A stretch of DNA of 64,000 nucleotides, from contig JAFSSE010000036.1 of the NCBI GenBank assembly GCA_017445755.1, positions 33,281 through 97,280 of the forward strand. Direction: 5' to 3'. A program made the translations under genes and the position numbers. Numbering within the stretch: position 1 is the first letter of the stretch; the number at the start of each line of letters is the position of its first letter. Positions 62,246 to 64,000 of the stretch are shown here, piece by piece. The notes beneath the pieces were generated by a model, which worked only from the letters and a program-made list of their open reading frames with translations, ran no database searches and was not told the origin of the DNA. The stretch is from Bacteroidales bacterium. Lineage in GTDB: Bacteria; Bacteroidota; Bacteroidia; Bacteroidales; UBA932.

Positions 62246-63598
62246 TTATAATATCACCTCCGCCGGCGGATTCTCCCCGATGAACATAGTGAAGTAGATG
62301 GGAAGGTAGGTCAAGTAACCATCCTGCTTGATATCTTTTGCATTGGACATGACATACGCCTGTTTTACCCTGTAATCGGGATTTGACATAAAGGTATTCA
62401 GCGCCCGATGAATGGTGTAATCTTTTCCGGACTTTACTTCTATGGGCATTATGGCGGCATTGTCGTAGTCATCCAGAATGAATTCAACTTCGCCGTGTGC
62501 TTTGTTGTCATAGTAGAACAATTGCTTGATGCCATGGGCCTTCAACTCAGATGCGACCACGGTCTCATATACGCTTCCGAGATTGACGCTGAGCCGGTCA
62601 TTCATCACTGCATCAATGTTATACTTGTACAGTTCATTGGTGAGCAGTCCGACATCATTCATATACAGTTTGAGAAGGTTCTTGCTCTCCGATTCCTTCA
62701 ACGGGAATGTCGGTGATGAAATGGCCTTAACATCAAGGCAAATCCCTGCGCCAATGATATAATCGAATTCATCCCGGTAGTCATTGCTGCGTTTGTCTCC
62801 CTTTTCCGCGATATCCTTGTATACAATGCGTTTCTTCTTGTTAGCCATCAGGGAGGGAACCATATTGTATATTCTAGTTATCTGTAATTTATGATCTTCA
62901 TCATATTGGGCGGCATCCACTCCATATAAAGCATGGATGGAATCGTGTATAGCCCTCACTGCAACCATATTCCTGGTGTTCAGAAATTCATTCACGGCAT
63001 CGGGAAGGCCACCTACCAGCAAATACTTTTTGAACAGATCAAGCATCTTTGCATGCATCGCGTCATCAAGACTCTCCCGTGCGAAGAACCTCTTCTCCAG
63101 TATGCCGATTGCCGCATCGGAAAACCCGTTTGCCCAAAGGAATTCCTCAAAGTCCAGCGGAAACATGTGATTGATGAGAATATCTCCTGCTGGGACGGAG
63201 GGAGTGTTCCTGAGAGTAACACCCAGGAGGGAACCGCTGGCGATATAGGTGAATCGCCCTTCTTTCCTCAGAAACCTCAGAAGTGTCAGAAGGTGAGGAT
63301 ATGCCTGAATCTCATCAAGGAAGACAATGGTGTCCTCCTTGTTTCCTTTCATCTTATCTCCGGCAATAGTGCTGAGACGGAAATAAAACTCTTCGGTGGT
63401 TGTCGCATTCTCAAAGAGTTTATCGCCGGCCTTGTCCTCTACAAAGTCAATCTCTATGTAGTTGGGGAACAGTTCCTGCGCCACATCACGGATAATAAAA
63501 GATTTGCCAATCTGGCGGGCACCATCTATTACCATAATTTTGGTATCCCGGCTTGCAAGATGGTTGTAAATAACGGGACGAATCTTTCTTCTAAGCAT
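62246..63598 (-). CDS. AAA family ATPase with DUF4143 domain
   Basis: 450 residues; the ATG at 63598 is used since the frame's TTG at 63622 lies in the -7 element. AAA_14 N-terminal: Walker A-like VIDGARQIGKSFII (about 25-38), Walker B TIVFLDEIQAYPHLL, sensor YIASGSLLGVTL. The C-terminal DUF4143 domain ends with restriction-endonuclease-like EVEFILDDYDNAAIMPIEVK. This large family is common in gut Bacteroidales and varies between strains; its function is not known. AT-richer than its neighbours. A second member is downstream. Confidence 0.88.
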   Translation of the reverse strand: MLRRKIRPVIYNHLASRDTKIMVIDGARQIGKSFIIRDVAQELFPNYIEIDFVEDKAGDKLFENATTTEEFYFRLSTIAGDKMKGNKEDTIVFLDEIQAYPHLLTLLRFLRKEGRFTYIASGSLLGVTLRNTPSVPAGDILINHMFPLDFEEFLWANGFSDAAIGILEKRFFARESLDDAMHAKMLDLFKKYLLVGGLPDAVNEFLNTRNMVAVRAIHDSIHALYGVDAAQYDEDHKLQITRIYNMVPSLMANKKKRIVYKDIAEKGDKRSNDYRDEFDYIIGAGICLDVKAISSPTFPLKESESKNLLKLYMNDVGLLTNELYKYNIDAVMNDRLSVNLGSVYETVVASELKAHGIKQLFYYDNKAHGEVEFILDDYDNAAIMPIEVKSGKDYTIHRALNTFMSNPDYRVKQAYVMSNAKDIKQDGYLTYLPIYFTMFIGENPPAEVIL

Positions 63599-63619
63599 AT
63601 CTACAGTCTTTATTTGGTG

Positions 63620-63671
63620 CAAATATACGCTTTTCCATGGAATTACAATGCGAAAATATACGCTTTTCCAT
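63620..63671 (-). promoter_or_regulatory. ATPase promoter with direct repeats
   Basis: The minus strand reads TATATTTG at 63620-63627. The 18-base unit AAATATACGCTTTTCCAT occurs at 63621-63638 and again at 63654-63671 (33-base period), and CGCTTTTCCA recurs near 63694-63703. The first unit covers the -7 element, so a repressor bound to the repeats could block the promoter (inference). Confidence 0.5.
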
Positions 63672-63769
63672 AATATTTAAAGGATCTTTTGCCCGCTTTT
63701 CCAATAATGCGCGGCAATTAAATGCAATGTGCTAAATGGTTAGTATGCAATCATTTGAAAGTTAGCTTA

Positions 63770-63825
63770 CTGTAGGAGTCACTTCAAAACCCCGTTTGAC
63801 ACACGTCAGATGGGGTTTTTCTTTA
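63770..63825 (+). repeat. Terminator repeat, copy 2
   Basis: 54 of 56 bases match copy 1, 1609 bases away, including the CTGTAG that is the end of sdhC in copy 1 but is not in a gene here. One of the two differences changes a stem C to T and keeps a G-T pair. It lies about 40 bases behind the stop of the partial ATPase gene at the window edge. Confidence 0.8.
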
Positions 63826-63863
63826 TTTCTGTACCACCGCTGTACCACGGATCATACAATCAA

Positions 63864-64000
63864 TTACCATTTCAAGCAACCGAGCGGTATAACCTTGACG
63901 CTGTCCTGGCGGGTATATGCCATCTTGCCACCGGTGAGTACGATGAGTAGGTCGGGCTCTCGGATGGGATTCTGCTTTTCTTCCTTGTTATGCTCACAGA
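63864..64000 (-). CDS. AAA/DUF4143-like ATPase, C-terminal end (partial)
   Basis: The last 45 codons of a gene that enters from the right edge and stops at TAA 63864-63866. The translation ends REPDLLIVLTGGKMAYTRQD followed by SVKVIPLGCLKW, the tail usual for DUF4143 ATPases. So it is a second, different member in tandem with the gene at 62246-63598. Family call from a short tail only. Confidence 0.6.
   Translation of the reverse strand, partial: CEHNKEEKQNPIREPDLLIVLTGGKMAYTRQDSVKVIPLGCLKW

Noticed and set aside
62246-64000. Anti-phage defence island
   Set aside because: DUF4143 ATPases have no established defence role, and no restriction, CRISPR or abortive-infection gene adjoins them here.

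Overview
The window comes from a Bacteroidota genome, most likely an uncultured Bacteroidales (inference). The signs are a SusC/SusD pair, ECF sigma factors of the Bacteroidetes type, many lipoproteins and sulfatases, almost no Shine-Dalgarno sites, and repeated -7 elements of the form TAnnTTTG, some with a TTTG/TTG about 19-20 bases upstream. Most of the DNA is GC-rich. Two stretches are visibly AT-richer and look acquired: about 23.6-24.8 kb and 62.2-64 kb.

Layout. 1-8.4 kb: an outer-membrane uptake locus (SusC-like receptor cut by the left edge, SusD-like lipoprotein, DNase I-fold hydrolase, lipoprotein with two Fib_succ_major domains) followed by an ECF sigma factor with its own promoter. 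8.6-11.4 kb: a secreted nucleoside hydrolase fused to an FAD-dependent oxidoreductase. 11.5-15.7 kb: a carbonic-anhydrase-like tail remnant, an aminotransferase, a Ser-type sulfatase lipoprotein and a divergent polyol-permease-like MFS carrier. 15.7-23.6 kb: malate dehydrogenase, a WG-repeat protein split by one in-frame amber codon, tsaE, a ComM-type ATPase, a histidine phosphatase/phosphodiester glycosidase fusion and a small export protein. 23.6-24.7 kb: a decayed stretch and a MntA/HepT toxin-antitoxin pair. 24.8-28.6 kb: phosphopantetheinyl transferase and anaerobic ribonucleotide reductase nrdDG, both behind structured leaders. 28.6-35.4 kb: ispE, an ECF sigma/anti-sigma-barrel/lipoprotein operon, and a TPR protein with an EnvC-like factor. 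35.4-47.4 kb: sufB-pnuC-sufC-sufD, then sulfatase-aroB-aroDA-aroC-GH3 packed as one apparent operon. 47.4-53.7 kb: dus, a 232-base hairpin-rich element with 23-base terminal inverted repeats, a YidE/AspT-type transporter, a membrane-spanning Kelch/AraC regulator and two lipocalin-like lipoproteins. 53.9-62.2 kb: tRNA-Leu(CAA), SIMPL protein, lpxK, then pyrH-frr-pheA-aminotransferase-tyrA-DAHP synthase/chorismate mutase, and sdhC. 62.2-64 kb: two AAA/DUF4143 ATPases in tandem, each ending at a near-identical copy of a terminator block that also covers the end of sdhC.

Together, the aro genes at 41-45 kb and the cluster at 56-60 kb supply most of the shikimate, phenylalanine and tyrosine route. 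The most unusual items are the multi-hairpin inverted-repeat element at 48.5 kb, the repeated terminator/ATPase units after sdhC, the amber-split WG protein, the two-domain secreted fusions and the structured nrdD leader. No CRISPR array, rRNA, prophage or complete insertion sequence was seen.
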